DNA of 64,000 nt from Paenibacillus sp. HW567 (GTDB lineage: Bacteria > Bacillota > Bacilli > Paenibacillales > Paenibacillaceae): positions 5,174,300 through 5,238,299 of the forward strand of contig NZ_KB910518.1 in the NCBI RefSeq assembly GCF_000374185.1, written 5' to 3'. Both the position numbers and the translations under genes were made by a program. The notes beneath the pieces are model-generated. The model had not been told where the DNA came from. It ran no database searches and saw only the letters and a program-made list of their open reading frames with translations. Each line of letters begins with the position of its first letter. Position 1 is the first letter of the stretch. Positions 34,240 through 42,444 of this stretch are shown here, one piece after another.

Positions 34240-35172
34240 TCATCTCTCCTTCACTTGTTGCCTGATTGTTTCAAGAATAAGCGATGCTTGCGCCGGAGCG
34301 TTGAAGCCTTGCTCAGGCCGGGTCAGACGGTACATCGGCAGCCGGTTAATGAACGAAGCGAGCATGCCGAAATGCCACTCCCGAATGCCGATCCGGTCAA
34401 CAATTGCTCTTTGATAGGTATGATGATATAACGCGTGGAACCGCTGCATGCCCTGAATCGGCTCGAGGGCGACCGGCCCCTCCCGGGTAACTGACAGCTC
34501 AAACACTCCGGCAAGCGGCAGAGGTTCACTGTGGAAACGGTCATGTACCGGCACAGCAAATTTGGTCTCCCGCTCAAAAAGCGGACGGTAGAGGGACGAA
34601 TTCATTCCCAAATAGTCCAAGCTTTGCTGCCACAGCTTCTGCTGCGGATAACCTGGAATAGCTAATGGATGTCCATTTTGCACCATAACGGGAATAACGT
34701 CGTCACTGATCAGCGGGCTGCCCTGATCCATCAAATAGGAAGCAAGCGTCGATTTGCCTGCTCCTGAACGCCCAACCAGCGCATAAGCCTGGCCGTCAAT
34801 TACAAGCGCGCTGCCGTGGAGCGGGAGAATCTGCTTTTGCATCAGCAGCACACCCATGCAGCTTCCCAGAATGAACAGGCGGACACAGTCCGGGTCTGCC
34901 TCCGGTGCAGGAGATACTGTGATGGTATTACCGCCTTGAATTGAAAAAACAGCCGTACCCTTGGCCTCGAACATGACCTCATTCCCGGACACTCCCAGGC
35001 TGGATGTAACCTTCGGGATCGCTTGCCAGCGTTCCGCAAGATCTGCCTGAACCACCGATACGCTGCCTGCCAGCCCCATCTTATCCGCGAGGGGAAGCTC
35101 CGGCAAAGGAAATTCACTGTGAATCTGCAGGCCAAATGCCTGATAGGCCAGACCTTGAACGGTACTCTCCAT
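34240..35172 (-). CDS. HPr-kinase-like lasso peptide kinase (PadeK-like)
   Basis: A 310-aa protein of the HPr kinase fold found in lasso clusters. It has LPLHGSALV followed by the Walker A loop GRSGAGKST (about residues 134-142) and SDDVIPV, the segment equivalent to the metal and catalytic region. In the paeninodin system the homologous kinase phosphorylates the C-terminal Ser of the precursor, and the precursor here also ends in Ser. The reading frame opens with GTG at 35181, but GGAGTG lies 6 bases before the ATG at 35172, so that start is used. Placed directly after the precursor and its hairpin. Confidence 0.9.
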   Translation of the reverse strand: MESTVQGLAYQAFGLQIHSEFPLPELPLADKMGLAGSVSVVQADLAERWQAIPKVTSSLGVSGNEVMFEAKGTAVFSIQGGNTITVSPAPEADPDCVRLFILGSCMGVLLMQKQILPLHGSALVIDGQAYALVGRSGAGKSTLASYLMDQGSPLISDDVIPVMVQNGHPLAIPGYPQQKLWQQSLDYLGMNSSLYRPLFERETKFAVPVHDRFHSEPLPLAGVFELSVTREGPVALEPIQGMQRFHALYHHTYQRAIVDRIGIREWHFGMLASFINRLPMYRLTRPEQGFNAPAQASLILETIRQQVKER

Positions 35173-35207
35173 GCGGTTCACTCCATATCACCGTATTATT
35201 AAAAGAT

Positions 35208-35247
35208 AGCCCTTATCCCCCTCAGCAAGCACAGGGGGATGAGGGCT
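35208..35247 (-). terminator. Attenuator-like hairpin after the lasso precursor gene
   Basis: A 15-bp stem (AGCCCTTATCCCCCT against its complement with a single wobble) and a 10-base loop, 18 bases after the precursor stop. On the reverse strand it is followed by ATCTTTTAAT, a short T tract. Such loops between precursor and maturation genes let the precursor mRNA be more abundant than the downstream part. Confidence 0.78.
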
Positions 35248-35265
35248 GCAAGAACCAAAAACATC

Positions 35266-35391
35266 TTAGGAGTAGTGTTGAATTTCATCTGGATCATCCT
35301 GGAATGAGTCGACGATAGCGATACCAGGTCCAGCCATTGTCATTTTGACGTCGAGCACTTCCAATTCAGGCTTGCTGTATTCCTTCTTCAT
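35266..35391 (-). CDS. Lasso peptide precursor, paeninodin-like (41 aa)
   Basis: Found by reading the gap between cyclase and kinase; too short for automatic calls. AAAGGGGGTG lies 5 bases before the ATG. The leader is residues 1-19 (starting MKKEYSKPELEVLDV): Tyr5, Pro8 and Leu10 form the YxxPxL motif bound by the RRE, and Thr18 is the penultimate leader residue required by the peptidase. The 22-residue core is 20-41. It starts AGPGIAIVD, so Ala20 can be joined to Asp28 to give a nine-residue ring, with tail SFQDDPDEIQHYS. The close match in leader, AGPG start, ring size, FQ-DPDE tail and C-terminal Ser to paeninodin supports the same class: a lasso peptide whose C-terminal Ser is phosphorylated by the neighbouring kinase. 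The ring size and phosphorylation are predictions. Confidence 0.93.
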   Translation of the reverse strand: MKKEYSKPELEVLDVKMTMAGPGIAIVDSFQDDPDEIQHYS

Positions 35392-35420
35392 ATTCTCACC
35401 CCCTTTCAGGCATTGCTTCA

Positions 35421-37352
35421 TCAGGACAGACGCTTCAAGAAACGATAGAATACAAGTCCCCGTGTCAGAAGGCGAAAATCCGAGTTGAAAATCATGCTTG
35501 GTGCGGGCTCACTACCCAGCCGGTTCAAACATCCGGCGAGCCCGGTACTATTGAGGTAAGAGGAGGTGCGCGGGTCCTTGATCATCTCCCTGAGCTCCTG
35601 AAGAAAGGCATTCCACTGCGGAAGCATACGGAAAATTCCATCGGCCCCCTGAACGCCGCGCCGCTTCCGGTTCAGACGCACCTCGTCCGGCAGCAGCCCC
35701 TTCATCGACCTGCGGATCAGCGAGCGGTCCACCCCATTCTGCACATACTGGCCTTCCGGCACGGATAAGCAAAAGCGGATCACACGCAAATCATTGGTGG
35801 GATCGCGGTCCCACACCCGATATTTCAGCGACAGCTTAGTGGCTACCGTTCCGTTGACATTCCAGATGTGCGGCTGTTCAAAATGCTTGCGGCGGATATC
35901 ATAGATCGTCTGGGAAGACGCGCCGCTGTTCATCCCTACCCCGTTAAGCCGCTCCTGCACTTCCGTGCGCTTCGCAAAATCAGGATGAATCAGCTCCAGC
36001 GGCGCTTCCTGCCCGGCCCGCAGCAGCCGCGTCAGAGACGGAAACGCTTTTTTGCCGACAATCTGCAGCACCTTCCTACGGTTCGCACCCATCGACTGAT
36101 TATATTGCTTGTTCTCCCGGTAAAAGGTCAGCCACCGGAACTCCCGAAGCAGCTTGGCCTGATAATCCAAGGCCGGTCCCCAGGAGATGCTCCAGTTGCC
36201 GCGTTGTCCGCTGAGCAGCACGCCGATGTTCTTCATATGTGCCTGCTCAAAGATCCCTTTTAACCAATAGGAATTTTCAATAAATTTATAAGGCATCTCC
36301 ATGATATCCAGCCACTCGTCAATCTCACTGTAAGGGCTCAGCTCGGGAAAATTCAGAAAGCTCGGCTGAATATTGCCTACATAATTGATGGTCTCCTGGA
36401 TATAGGGCCGCTCATCGGCTACGCGCTTGCCGAGATTGAAATCGACAAAGCTGTCCACCGGATAAGAGCTGAAGGTATGGAGCGGCTTGCCCCGGCGGCG
36501 AAGCTCGGCAGAAGCAAAGCTGACCACCGATCCTGAATCGAGCCCCCCGCTTAGGTTGGCGCCAACCGCCAGATGAGTCCGAAGCCGGTCCCGCACCGCG
36601 CGTCCAAAGACTTCACGGAAGGCTTCCTCATACTCACTGCTTGAGCGCAGGCGCAGCTCTGGCGGAGCCTTGAGTGTATAGTAGCGGGAGAACACGATGT
36701 TCCCGCCGCTTACTGTAATAGAATATGACGGCGGCAACTGCTCGACCGCTTGATAGACGGTAGAGAACAGGTCCGTGACATCAGTTCGCGTCTGGATCGC
36801 CAGGAACTCGGATGCCCAGCTCTCATTCAGCGCCCGGTCCGCCCCGGGCATAGACAACAGCGGGTGGATGACGGTGCAGAAGGAGAACAGCCCGCCGGAC
36901 CGGCGGAAGTACAGCGACCGGTTCCCGGAGAAATCTCTGGCCCCGAACAGCGACCGCTTCCGTTCATCCCAGATCATAAAGGCAAAATCCCCGATAAGAT
37001 GGACCGGAGCCTGATCGCCCCATTTCTCATAGGCCAGCAGAATGAGCAGACTGTCCGGTATGGACTCTCTGTCTGCATGGGGCACTTGAAGCTGCCCGCA
37101 CAGTTCTTCCCGGTTGTCGATAATGGCATCAGCCGTAATCGCCAGCCCCCGCATAGAATCATAATAAGGAAGCGTCTCGCCCACGGACTGAGGAGTAATC
37201 CACTGCGACAGGCAGCCAAGGTAAATGTCCTTGCTCTGCCACGCACTGATATCATCAGCCGGGTAACGCTTAAGCTGCTCTATAAGGTCCATTCCCAACT
37301 GCGGGTCCAACGTTTGATGCTGCAAATGATAAATCCCGGCAATCGCACTCAT
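35421..37352 (-). CDS. Lasso cyclase (asparagine-synthetase-like, C protein)
   Basis: A 643-aa protein of the asparagine synthetase B fold: N-terminal Ntn-like domain (MSAIAGIYHL) and C-terminal ATP-pyrophosphatase domain with PP-loop LSGGLDSGS near the middle. The glutaminase nucleophile Cys2 is replaced by Ser, as expected since the lasso enzyme uses the peptide N terminus rather than ammonia. It adenylates the ring Asp of the core and closes the macrolactam. The frame extends to 37409, but AGGTGG precedes the ATG at 37352 and family members begin MSAIAG-like. It is the first gene of the operon, 30 bases before the precursor. The promoter must lie in 37353-37604, where I see AT-rich sequence but no confident boxes. 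Confidence 0.93.
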   Translation of the reverse strand: MSAIAGIYHLQHQTLDPQLGMDLIEQLKRYPADDISAWQSKDIYLGCLSQWITPQSVGETLPYYDSMRGLAITADAIIDNREELCGQLQVPHADRESIPDSLLILLAYEKWGDQAPVHLIGDFAFMIWDERKRSLFGARDFSGNRSLYFRRSGGLFSFCTVIHPLLSMPGADRALNESWASEFLAIQTRTDVTDLFSTVYQAVEQLPPSYSITVSGGNIVFSRYYTLKAPPELRLRSSSEYEEAFREVFGRAVRDRLRTHLAVGANLSGGLDSGSVVSFASAELRRRGKPLHTFSSYPVDSFVDFNLGKRVADERPYIQETINYVGNIQPSFLNFPELSPYSEIDEWLDIMEMPYKFIENSYWLKGIFEQAHMKNIGVLLSGQRGNWSISWGPALDYQAKLLREFRWLTFYRENKQYNQSMGANRRKVLQIVGKKAFPSLTRLLRAGQEAPLELIHPDFAKRTEVQERLNGVGMNSGASSQTIYDIRRKHFEQPHIWNVNGTVATKLSLKYRVWDRDPTNDLRVIRFCLSVPEGQYVQNGVDRSLIRRSMKGLLPDEVRLNRKRRGVQGADGIFRMLPQWNAFLQELREMIKDPRTSSYLNSTGLAGCLNRLGSEPAPSMIFNSDFRLLTRGLVFYRFLKRLS

Positions 37353-37604
37353 CGTAAGACCCCCACCTGGTTCGAAAGCCTCTCTATGCTTGTCTAAGCA
37401 CCTGAGCAAAGCTTTCTCCTAGTTCTTAATAAAGAACATTTCTTACTATATAAGATACCGTTCTTCCTATTAAATGTGAATAACACCAGCGGGTACAATT
37501 AGGTATCCTTTAGCGTATTGACGTAGTTAGAGTTCTGTGGTATTGAGCTAGGAAAAAAGGCTATAACAGAACTATTCGAACTGGAAATAGAGGTGATGTT
37601 ATGG

Positions 37605-38270
37605 TTAGAGCGTCATGAACTGTCCGTGCCGGGCCAGAAAGGCTTCCTTCTCCTTGTAATCCGGCATAATACTTCCGAGGCGCCGCCAAAAGGACCGGTC
37701 ATGATTCATATGCAGCAAATGGCACAGCTCATGAATGATTACATAGTCAATCACCTCGGGCGGTGCCATCGCGAGCCGGTAATTGAATGTCAGCTTTTTA
37801 TCCGCGCTGCAGCTTCCCCATTTGGTACGGGATTCTACAATCTCAATGGACTTGGGTTTGACCTTCAGCATCGTCTGGTACCCGGTGATCCGCTGGGCAA
37901 CAATCCTTTTCAGGCTGGCAAAATAAAATTTCTTCAGCGCAAGCTTCAGCTTCTCTTCCTCCTGCTCACCGGTTTCAATCAATTCGTGCAGCGGATACTC
38001 CTGTCCAAGGTACAAGAATTTGCCTTCCTCCTGATACTCCTTGGGCACTGGAACCTGCCGGGCCGCTGCGATCTTGCGCAGACTCTCCAGAATCCACTCT
38101 TCATGGCGCTGCACCGCGCCCAGAATCAGTTCCTCGCTTGTGCCCGTAGGGGCTTTAACCGTAATCAATCCCAGCATATCTATCTGAAGGGAGATTTTCT
38201 TCCGCTTCGCATATTGAACGTGAAGCTGTATCATCTGATCTTGAAGCTGAATCTGCATAGCCACCATCAT
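37605..38270 (-). CDS. YgjP/DUF45-family metalloprotease
   Basis: A 221-aa protein with the zinc-binding HELCHLLHMNHDRSFW motif near the C terminus (HExxH plus a later His), preceded by SRTKWGSCSADKKLTFNYRL, both hallmarks of the YgjP/WLM-like group. Function is unknown; suggested roles are protein quality control. The start is uncertain: ATGs at residues 1, 2 and 5 are all weakly supported by ATGGTGG-like sequence. Confidence 0.88.
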   Translation of the reverse strand: MMVAMQIQLQDQMIQLHVQYAKRKKISLQIDMLGLITVKAPTGTSEELILGAVQRHEEWILESLRKIAAARQVPVPKEYQEEGKFLYLGQEYPLHELIETGEQEEEKLKLALKKFYFASLKRIVAQRITGYQTMLKVKPKSIEIVESRTKWGSCSADKKLTFNYRLAMAPPEVIDYVIIHELCHLLHMNHDRSFWRRLGSIMPDYKEKEAFLARHGQFMTL

Positions 38271-38330
38271 TTCTGTAGAATTGTTTTTTTAAGCTTAGCA
38301 CGGCGAACACGTTCCGGTCATTCCGGGCAG

Positions 38331-38364
38331 AAAAAAGAGCCTCTCCCGAAAAGGGAAAGGCTCT
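38331..38364 (-). terminator. Rho-independent terminator of the opp operon
   Basis: AGAGCCTCTCCC at 38336-38347 pairs with GGGAAAGGCTCT at 38353-38364 (one mismatch); on the reverse strand a run of six T follows. It lies 13 bases after the oppF-like stop. Confidence 0.9.
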
Positions 38365-38376
38365 AATCATGCAATA

Positions 38377-39399
38377 TTACGAAGTCGTCAGTGGAAAATG
38401 ACAGGCCACCATGCGCTCAGGAAGCACTTCGGTAAGCACCGGCTCCTGCTGGCGGCATTTGTCCTGGGCCATCGGGCAGCGGGTGTGAAACCGGCAGCCG
38501 GACGGCGGGTTCGCCGGCGAAGGAACATCCCCCTGCAGGACAATCCGCTCCTGCTTACGCCGTGGCGTCGGCTTCGGAATCGCCGAGAGCAAGGCCGCTG
38601 TATAAGGATGCAGCGGAGCCGCGAACAGCGCCTCAGTCTCTGCCACCTCAACCAGCTTGCCCAAATACATAACCCCTACACGATCCGAGATATGGCGGAC
38701 GATATTGAGGCCATGTGCAATGAACAGAAATGTCAGTCCAAGCTCCTTCTGGAGCTTCATCAGCAGGTTAATAACCTGCGATTGTACAGATACGTCCAGT
38801 GCGGATACCGCTTCATCGGCTACAATGAACTGCGGGTTCAAGGCAATCGCACGTGCGATCCCGATCCGTTGACGTTGACCACCCGAGAATTCATGCGGAT
38901 AACGATTTCGGCGTGTAGCGTCAAGTCCTACCAGCTCCATCAGCTCCACGACCTTGGCATCAATCTCCTTAGCTGAGAGGTTCCGGTGAATCCGCAGCGG
39001 TTCTCCAATAATATCCTTAACCAGAAAACGCGGGTTCAGTGAACCGAACGGGTCCTGGAATATAATCTGCAAATCCTCGCGCAGCTTGCGCATATCCTGA
39101 TGGCCCAGCGAATGAATATCCTGGCCCTTGAAGAGCACCTCTCCTCCGGTTGCGCTCTGCAGCCGCAGCAATACCCGACCGAAGGTGGATTTGCCGCAGC
39201 CGGACTCGCCAACCAGGCCGAAGGTCTCTCCTTTGCGGATAGACAATGAGACGCCATCCACAGCTTTCACCTGACCAACGGTCCGGTTAAGCAAGCCCTT
39301 GGTAATGGGGAAATACTTTTTGACATCCTTTACCTCTACCAGCACCTCGGCGGGAGGTGCATCATTAATGATAGGTTTGACTGCTGGTTCAGTGCTCAT
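38377..39399 (-). CDS. oppF: Oligopeptide ABC transporter ATPase, OppF type
   Basis: A 340-aa ATPase. Walker A GESGCGKST, signature FSGGQRQRIGIA, Walker B QFIVADEAVSALD, and the C-terminal oligo_HPY region (PPSGCRFHTRCPMAQDKC) typical of Opp/Dpp ATPases. It works as a heterodimer with the OppD-type ATPase encoded just upstream; start and stop overlap by 4 bases (ATGA). GAGGTG serves as ribosome binding site. Confidence 0.92.
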   Translation of the reverse strand: MSTEPAVKPIINDAPPAEVLVEVKDVKKYFPITKGLLNRTVGQVKAVDGVSLSIRKGETFGLVGESGCGKSTFGRVLLRLQSATGGEVLFKGQDIHSLGHQDMRKLREDLQIIFQDPFGSLNPRFLVKDIIGEPLRIHRNLSAKEIDAKVVELMELVGLDATRRNRYPHEFSGGQRQRIGIARAIALNPQFIVADEAVSALDVSVQSQVINLLMKLQKELGLTFLFIAHGLNIVRHISDRVGVMYLGKLVEVAETEALFAAPLHPYTAALLSAIPKPTPRRKQERIVLQGDVPSPANPPSGCRFHTRCPMAQDKCRQQEPVLTEVLPERMVACHFPLTTS

Positions 39400-40412
39400 G
39401 CATGGTTCACCTCTTCTCTATCGTCAGCCTGAGCCGGTTTGTCGCCGAACAGCCAGCAGGCGGCACGGTGATCCTCCGAGAGCAAGAAATCCTGCGGCTC
39501 CCGCTCCCGGCAAATCTGCATGGCATGCGGACAGCGCGGATGAAAGCGGCAGCCGGACGGAAGCTGGCCAATTGGCGGAATTGTTCCTTTAATGGTATAC
39601 AGCTCGCCGCCACGTCCGCCTTCAAACCCTGGAATGGACTGCAGCAGCCCAATCGTATACGGATGACTCGGATGTTCAAAGATTTCTTCAACTGTGCCTT
39701 CTTCCACGATGGCTCCGGCATACATTACAGCGATGCGGTCCGCAATCTCCGCAGCCACGCCCATATCATGCGTAATCAGCAGAATGGACATGCCAAGCTC
39801 TGCCTGAAGCTTGCGCAGCAGATCCAGAATTTGCGCCTGTACCGTAACATCAAGGGCCGTCGTAGGTTCATCGGCAATCAATAGCTCGGGATTGCAGGCA
39901 AGGGCAATTGCGATAACAATACGCTGGCACATCCCGCCGGACAGCTCATGAGGATATTGCTTCGCCCGGATCTCCGGTGCCGGAATCCCTACCAGCCTCA
40001 GCAGGTCAATCGCCATCTGCGCAGCTTCTTTGGCAGGTTTGTTCTGGTGCAGTTGCAGACTCTCGGCAATTTGATCCCCTACCGTAAACACCGGATTCAG
40101 TGAAGACATCGGGTCCTGAAAAATCATCGCGATCCGGTTGCCGCGGATTTCGCGCATCTCCTCCTGCTTCTTGGCGGCAAGATCCTGTCCGTGGAAATCA
40201 ATATTGCCTTCAAGAATCATTCCGCCGGCGTAATCAATAAGCCGCATAATTGCGAGCGAGGTCACGCTTTTACCGCTGCCGGATTCACCAACAAGACACA
40301 GCGTCTGGCCTTTATCCACAGCGATGGAGATTTGATCCGTTGCCTTAACCAACCCCTTCTCTGTTACAAAGCCGGTGGTCAGTTTCCGGATTTCGAGTAA
40401 TTTTTCCGCCAT
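39396..40412 (-). CDS. oppD: Oligopeptide ABC transporter ATPase, OppD type
   Basis: A 338-aa ATPase with Walker A GESGSGKSV, signature LSGGMCQRIVIA (Cys in place of the usual Arg), Walker B ELLIADEPTTALD and the oligo_HPY tail (PSGCRFHPRCPHAMQIC). GGAGGAGG lies about 9 bases before the ATG, which sits 34 bases inside the permease gene. The longer overlap is unusual for this operon, but the start is well supported. Confidence 0.92.
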   Translation of the reverse strand: MAEKLLEIRKLTTGFVTEKGLVKATDQISIAVDKGQTLCLVGESGSGKSVTSLAIMRLIDYAGGMILEGNIDFHGQDLAAKKQEEMREIRGNRIAMIFQDPMSSLNPVFTVGDQIAESLQLHQNKPAKEAAQMAIDLLRLVGIPAPEIRAKQYPHELSGGMCQRIVIAIALACNPELLIADEPTTALDVTVQAQILDLLRKLQAELGMSILLITHDMGVAAEIADRIAVMYAGAIVEEGTVEEIFEHPSHPYTIGLLQSIPGFEGGRGGELYTIKGTIPPIGQLPSGCRFHPRCPHAMQICREREPQDFLLSEDHRAACWLFGDKPAQADDREEVNHA

Positions 40413-41359
40413 TTGTCCAGCCTCCTCCGGGATTTCGTTACTTGCTGTCTGGGATCTAGAGCGTCCCGAATGCCATCGCCGATAAAGTTCACCGCCAGCA
40501 CCACCAGCAGGATGCAGAGGCCCGGATAAACGGCCTGCATCGGATCTATCAGCATGAATTCCTGTGCGTTGCTGAGCATAAGTCCCCAGCTTGTAGCCGG
40601 AGCCTGAATGCCAAGACCGAGATAGGACAATGCCGATTCACTGAGAATTGCACCGCCGACCATCAGAGTAGCATTGACGATAATCGGAAAGCTCGCATTG
40701 CGGAGCAGATGCCGGAAAATAATCCCCCAGCTCGATACCCCGATCGCCTTGGCAGCCTCGACATACTGCATCTCTCTAAGCTGCAGAAAGTTCCCCCGTA
40801 CCAGACGGGCAATACTCATCCAACTGGTCAGAGCCAGAATGAGGATCATATACTTAATCTGTGAGCCGAAGATGGCCAGCACCAAAATGTTAAGAAAAAG
40901 TGTAGGCACGGAGTTCATCACGTCAACAATACGCATGAATACCGTATCTACCCAACCGCCAAAGTAACCCGAAATTGCGCCGACAATTGAACCGATGGCT
41001 ACGGAAGCAAAGGCTACTGAAAACCCGATAATCAAGGAGATTCTCGCACTGTACAATAGCCGGGTGAGAATATCGCGGCCCAGTTCGTCCGTCCCGAGAA
41101 GATGTCCTTCAGCTCCGGGCTTCAGGTTGGGGAACATCATATCAATAGCGTCCGGCTTATATTTGGTTAGAGCCGGAGCAAGTAACGCCAGAATGATGAA
41201 AAAGAGCAGAACGAAAAGCCCGCTCATCGCATATGGATTGCGCGAGAACTTCTTCCAGAGAATCGCCCAAGGACCGGGAGGTCTTTTAAGCTCTGCTGCT
41301 GGTGCTCCGGCTTCTGAATTCAACGGATCAGTCGGAAGCTGTGATTGCTCTATACTCAT
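40379..41359 (-). CDS. oppC: Oligopeptide ABC transporter permease, OppC type
   Basis: A 326-aa membrane protein with an N-terminal OppC_N segment, then six membrane helices and the EAA loop EAAKAIGVSSWGIIFRHLL. The family signature LLGTDELGRDILTRLLYSAR is clear. Its start overlaps the upstream permease stop by 4 bases. Confidence 0.92.
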   Translation of the reverse strand: MSIEQSQLPTDPLNSEAGAPAAELKRPPGPWAILWKKFSRNPYAMSGLFVLLFFIILALLAPALTKYKPDAIDMMFPNLKPGAEGHLLGTDELGRDILTRLLYSARISLIIGFSVAFASVAIGSIVGAISGYFGGWVDTVFMRIVDVMNSVPTLFLNILVLAIFGSQIKYMILILALTSWMSIARLVRGNFLQLREMQYVEAAKAIGVSSWGIIFRHLLRNASFPIIVNATLMVGGAILSESALSYLGLGIQAPATSWGLMLSNAQEFMLIDPMQAVYPGLCILLVVLAVNFIGDGIRDALDPRQQVTKSRRRLDKWRKNYSKSGN

Positions 41360-42327
41360 GCCGCCTTGCCCCCTTGCTTGCCAAGCTTGACACGAGGATC
41401 TACTACCGCATACAGAATATCTGCCAGCAAATTGCCTATTACTACCATAACCGCCGTTACGATGGTTATAGCCATGAGCACTGAATACTCGCGCTGAGTT
41501 GCCATTTGTACGAACCAGCGGCCCATACCCGGCCAGTTGAATACACTCTCGGTCAATGCGGCCCCTCCCACCAATATAGGAAGATCCATGCCAAGAACGG
41601 TAATGATCGGAATCAGTGCATTGCGCAGCGCATGGTGGAAAACGACCTTGCGTTCTTTGACACCCTTTGCACGTGCCGTTCTGATATAATCCTGATCCAG
41701 CACTTCAAGCATGCTTGCCCGCGAATATTTCATATAAGAAGCCAGAAAACCAAGGGCCAGAACGGTTATCGGCAGCACAAGGTGCATGAATAAATCCCCG
41801 ATGTCCCCTTCTTTACCCCGTGTATGCATATCCGATAAGGGAAACCATCTCAGCTTCAGAGAGAACCACTGCTGCAGCAGGATCCCGAACCAGAACGTCG
41901 GCATTGCAAAACCGATATAGGAGATGAAGGATGCCGACTGGTCGGATAACCCGTACACCTTGGTACTGTTATAGATCCCCCACGGAATCGCAATGACCAG
42001 GGACACCAGCCAAGCTGCCCCCATCAAGATAAAGGTGTTGCCGATACGCGGCCACAGCAAATCGGAGACTGCCAGATGATTTTTAAAAGTATATCCCAGA
42101 TCGCCCTGCAGCAGATCGCCGATCCAGCGGAAATATTGAATATAGACAGGTTTATCCAGGCCCAAATTATGCGCTTGCTGCTTGAAGACTTCCGGCGAAA
42201 GGCCAGGGGACAGCATCATTTGGGTCGGCCCTCCCGGGGCCGCATGAATAAGAAGAAAGGTAACTATTGTAATCAAGAAGATTACCAGCACCGATTGCAA
42301 TACGCGGCGGATCAAATATTCTGTCAT
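41356..42327 (-). CDS. oppB: Oligopeptide ABC transporter permease, OppB type
   Basis: A 323-aa permease: N-terminal helix with the conserved TFLLIHAAPGGP, EAA loop IRTARAKGVKERKVVFHHALRN (key residues 214-235), and the MGRWFVQM segment. The frame begins with TTG at 42330, but AGGAGG is 7 bases before the ATG at 42327. It lies about 115 bases downstream of the binding-protein gene. Confidence 0.92.
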   Translation of the reverse strand: MTEYLIRRVLQSVLVIFLITIVTFLLIHAAPGGPTQMMLSPGLSPEVFKQQAHNLGLDKPVYIQYFRWIGDLLQGDLGYTFKNHLAVSDLLWPRIGNTFILMGAAWLVSLVIAIPWGIYNSTKVYGLSDQSASFISYIGFAMPTFWFGILLQQWFSLKLRWFPLSDMHTRGKEGDIGDLFMHLVLPITVLALGFLASYMKYSRASMLEVLDQDYIRTARAKGVKERKVVFHHALRNALIPIITVLGMDLPILVGGAALTESVFNWPGMGRWFVQMATQREYSVLMAITIVTAVMVVIGNLLADILYAVVDPRVKLGKQGGKAA

Positions 42328-42444
42328 CAATTGTCCTCCTAGAGATGGTAAGGCATAGAACCCGGAACTCCTTTATAACAAAAGGAGAAGAGGAAAGAGA
42401 ACTCTCTTTCCCCTCCCGTAATTCTATTTCCTGTGTCTGTTTGT

